Positions 5,011 to 5,469 of a DNA stretch of 5,469 bases are shown piece by piece. The DNA is from an uncultured Faecalibacterium sp. (GTDB lineage: Bacteria > Bacillota > Clostridia > Oscillospirales > Ruminococcaceae), in contig CALDLZ010000350.1 of the NCBI GenBank assembly GCA_937915335.1, forward strand, positions 1-5,469, given 5' to 3'. The translations under genes and the position numbers were made by a program. The notes beneath the pieces were generated by a model. That model worked only from the letters and a program-made list of their open reading frames with translations. It had not been told where the DNA came from and ran no database searches. How positions within the stretch are numbered: the first letter of the stretch is position 1; each line of letters begins with the position of its first letter.

Positions 5011-5469
5011 TTAATAGGTATCTTCACACCCGAGCAGGAATCTTATGTAAGCAAAGGTACGTTCCCGACCCAGATCCCGGACCATTTTCAGCAGCTTTTC
5101 CAGCAGCGCTCTGGTCTCGGGGTGGAGCAGGTAGTGATCCTTGCTCTTTTCATAATACTGCCACGGGGATGCGTCGGTGTACTTGTCGCCCAGATAGATC
5201 TGGCTGGCCGCGACACGGTCACAGATCATCTCGCAGACATAGCGCAGGGGCATTTTCATGCCGCCCATGCCGGATTTATTGGTGGTGTAGTCGATCCAGT
5301 ATTCCAGGTGGTGCTTGTTGCGGCCCTTATGGTGGAGCCATGCCGAGGAATATCCCTTGGCCTCCCGCTCCGCCTCGTTGGGGCTGTGATCTCCCTGATA
5401 GTAGATGCACCCCGGGATGAACTCCGTGGGGCTGTATTTGCTCAGGTCGTGGGCCAGACCCTGCTTATA
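5011..5469 (-). CDS. DUF5662-like protein (partial, N-terminus off the right edge)
   Basis: The last 152 residues are in the window; the frame is open to base 5469, so the ATG at 5268 is internal rather than the start. The content matches my memory of the DUF5662 family, uncharacterised proteins of about 160-180 residues found in Firmicutes and some phages, so only a short N-terminal piece seems to be missing. Conserved-looking features are HDLSKY (residues 7-12 of the visible part), WLHHKGRNKHHLEYWIDY (44-61), a Met-rich GMGGMKMP (67-74), and YVCEMICDRVAAS (77-89), followed by a helical C-terminal part. The clustered His/Asp residues (H7-D8, H46-H47, H53-H54, E80, D84) could form a metal site, loosely recalling HD-type helical proteins; that is inference. 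No signal peptide or membrane span is visible, so a cytoplasmic location is likely. It precedes the lipoprotein gene by 22 bases. Confidence 0.8.
   Translation of the reverse strand, partial: YKQGLAHDLSKYSPTEFIPGCIYYQGDHSPNEAEREAKGYSSAWLHHKGRNKHHLEYWIDYTTNKSGMGGMKMPLRYVCEMICDRVAASQIYLGDKYTDASPWQYYEKSKDHYLLHPETRALLEKLLKMVRDLGRERTFAYIRFLLGCEDTY

Noticed and set aside
4845..5420. 191-codon plus-strand open frame across the lipoprotein and DUF5662-like genes
   Set aside because: It is antisense to two supported genes and its translation is Arg/Pro/Cys-rich without domain-like features.

Overview
The window looks like a chromosomal piece of a moderately GC-rich anaerobic Firmicute. It carries an rnf operon in the clostridial gene order (C-D-G-E-A), strong AAGGAGG ribosome binding sites before almost every gene, and AT-rich sigma-A type promoters between GC-rich genes. 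Protein style and composition fit a gut Oscillospiraceae/Ruminococcaceae member, possibly close to Faecalibacterium. That genus guess is inference and was not tested by a search.

Positions 1-3931, minus strand, hold five consecutive genes of the Rnf complex, the membrane-bound ferredoxin:NAD+ oxidoreductase that couples electron transfer to Na+ or H+ export. Transcription runs rnfC, rnfD, rnfG, rnfE, rnfA. The genes overlap by 1 or 4 bases or are separated by 1 or 16 bases, so they form one transcript. rnfA is cut by the left edge, and rnfB, normally the next gene, would lie beyond it. The key cofactor sites are visible: two 4Fe-4S motifs in RnfC, covalent FMN threonine motifs in RnfD and RnfG, and the paired cysteines of RnfA and RnfE expected to hold the intramembrane iron-sulfur centre.

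Positions 3932-4266 form a divergent, mostly AT-rich control region of about 335 bases without a conventional gene. It holds a well-formed minus-strand promoter for rnf (17-base spacer, extended -10), a leader with a possible 7-bp stem, a 13-bp inverted repeat with one arm over the rnf -10, an AT-rich hairpin followed by seven T, and a well-formed plus-strand promoter (17-base spacer, extended -10). The plus promoter serves a 41-codon gene for a single-span membrane peptide (4267-4392), which is closed by a strong intrinsic terminator (4411-4452).

Positions 4485-5469, minus strand, hold two closely spaced genes converging on that terminator: a DUF5662-like protein cut by the right edge, then, 22 bases downstream, a small lipoprotein of unknown function. 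Nothing ties this pair to Rnf beyond adjacency. The window is mostly a standard energy-conservation operon; the less familiar parts are the small membrane peptide, the structured divergent control region, and the DUF5662-lipoprotein pair.
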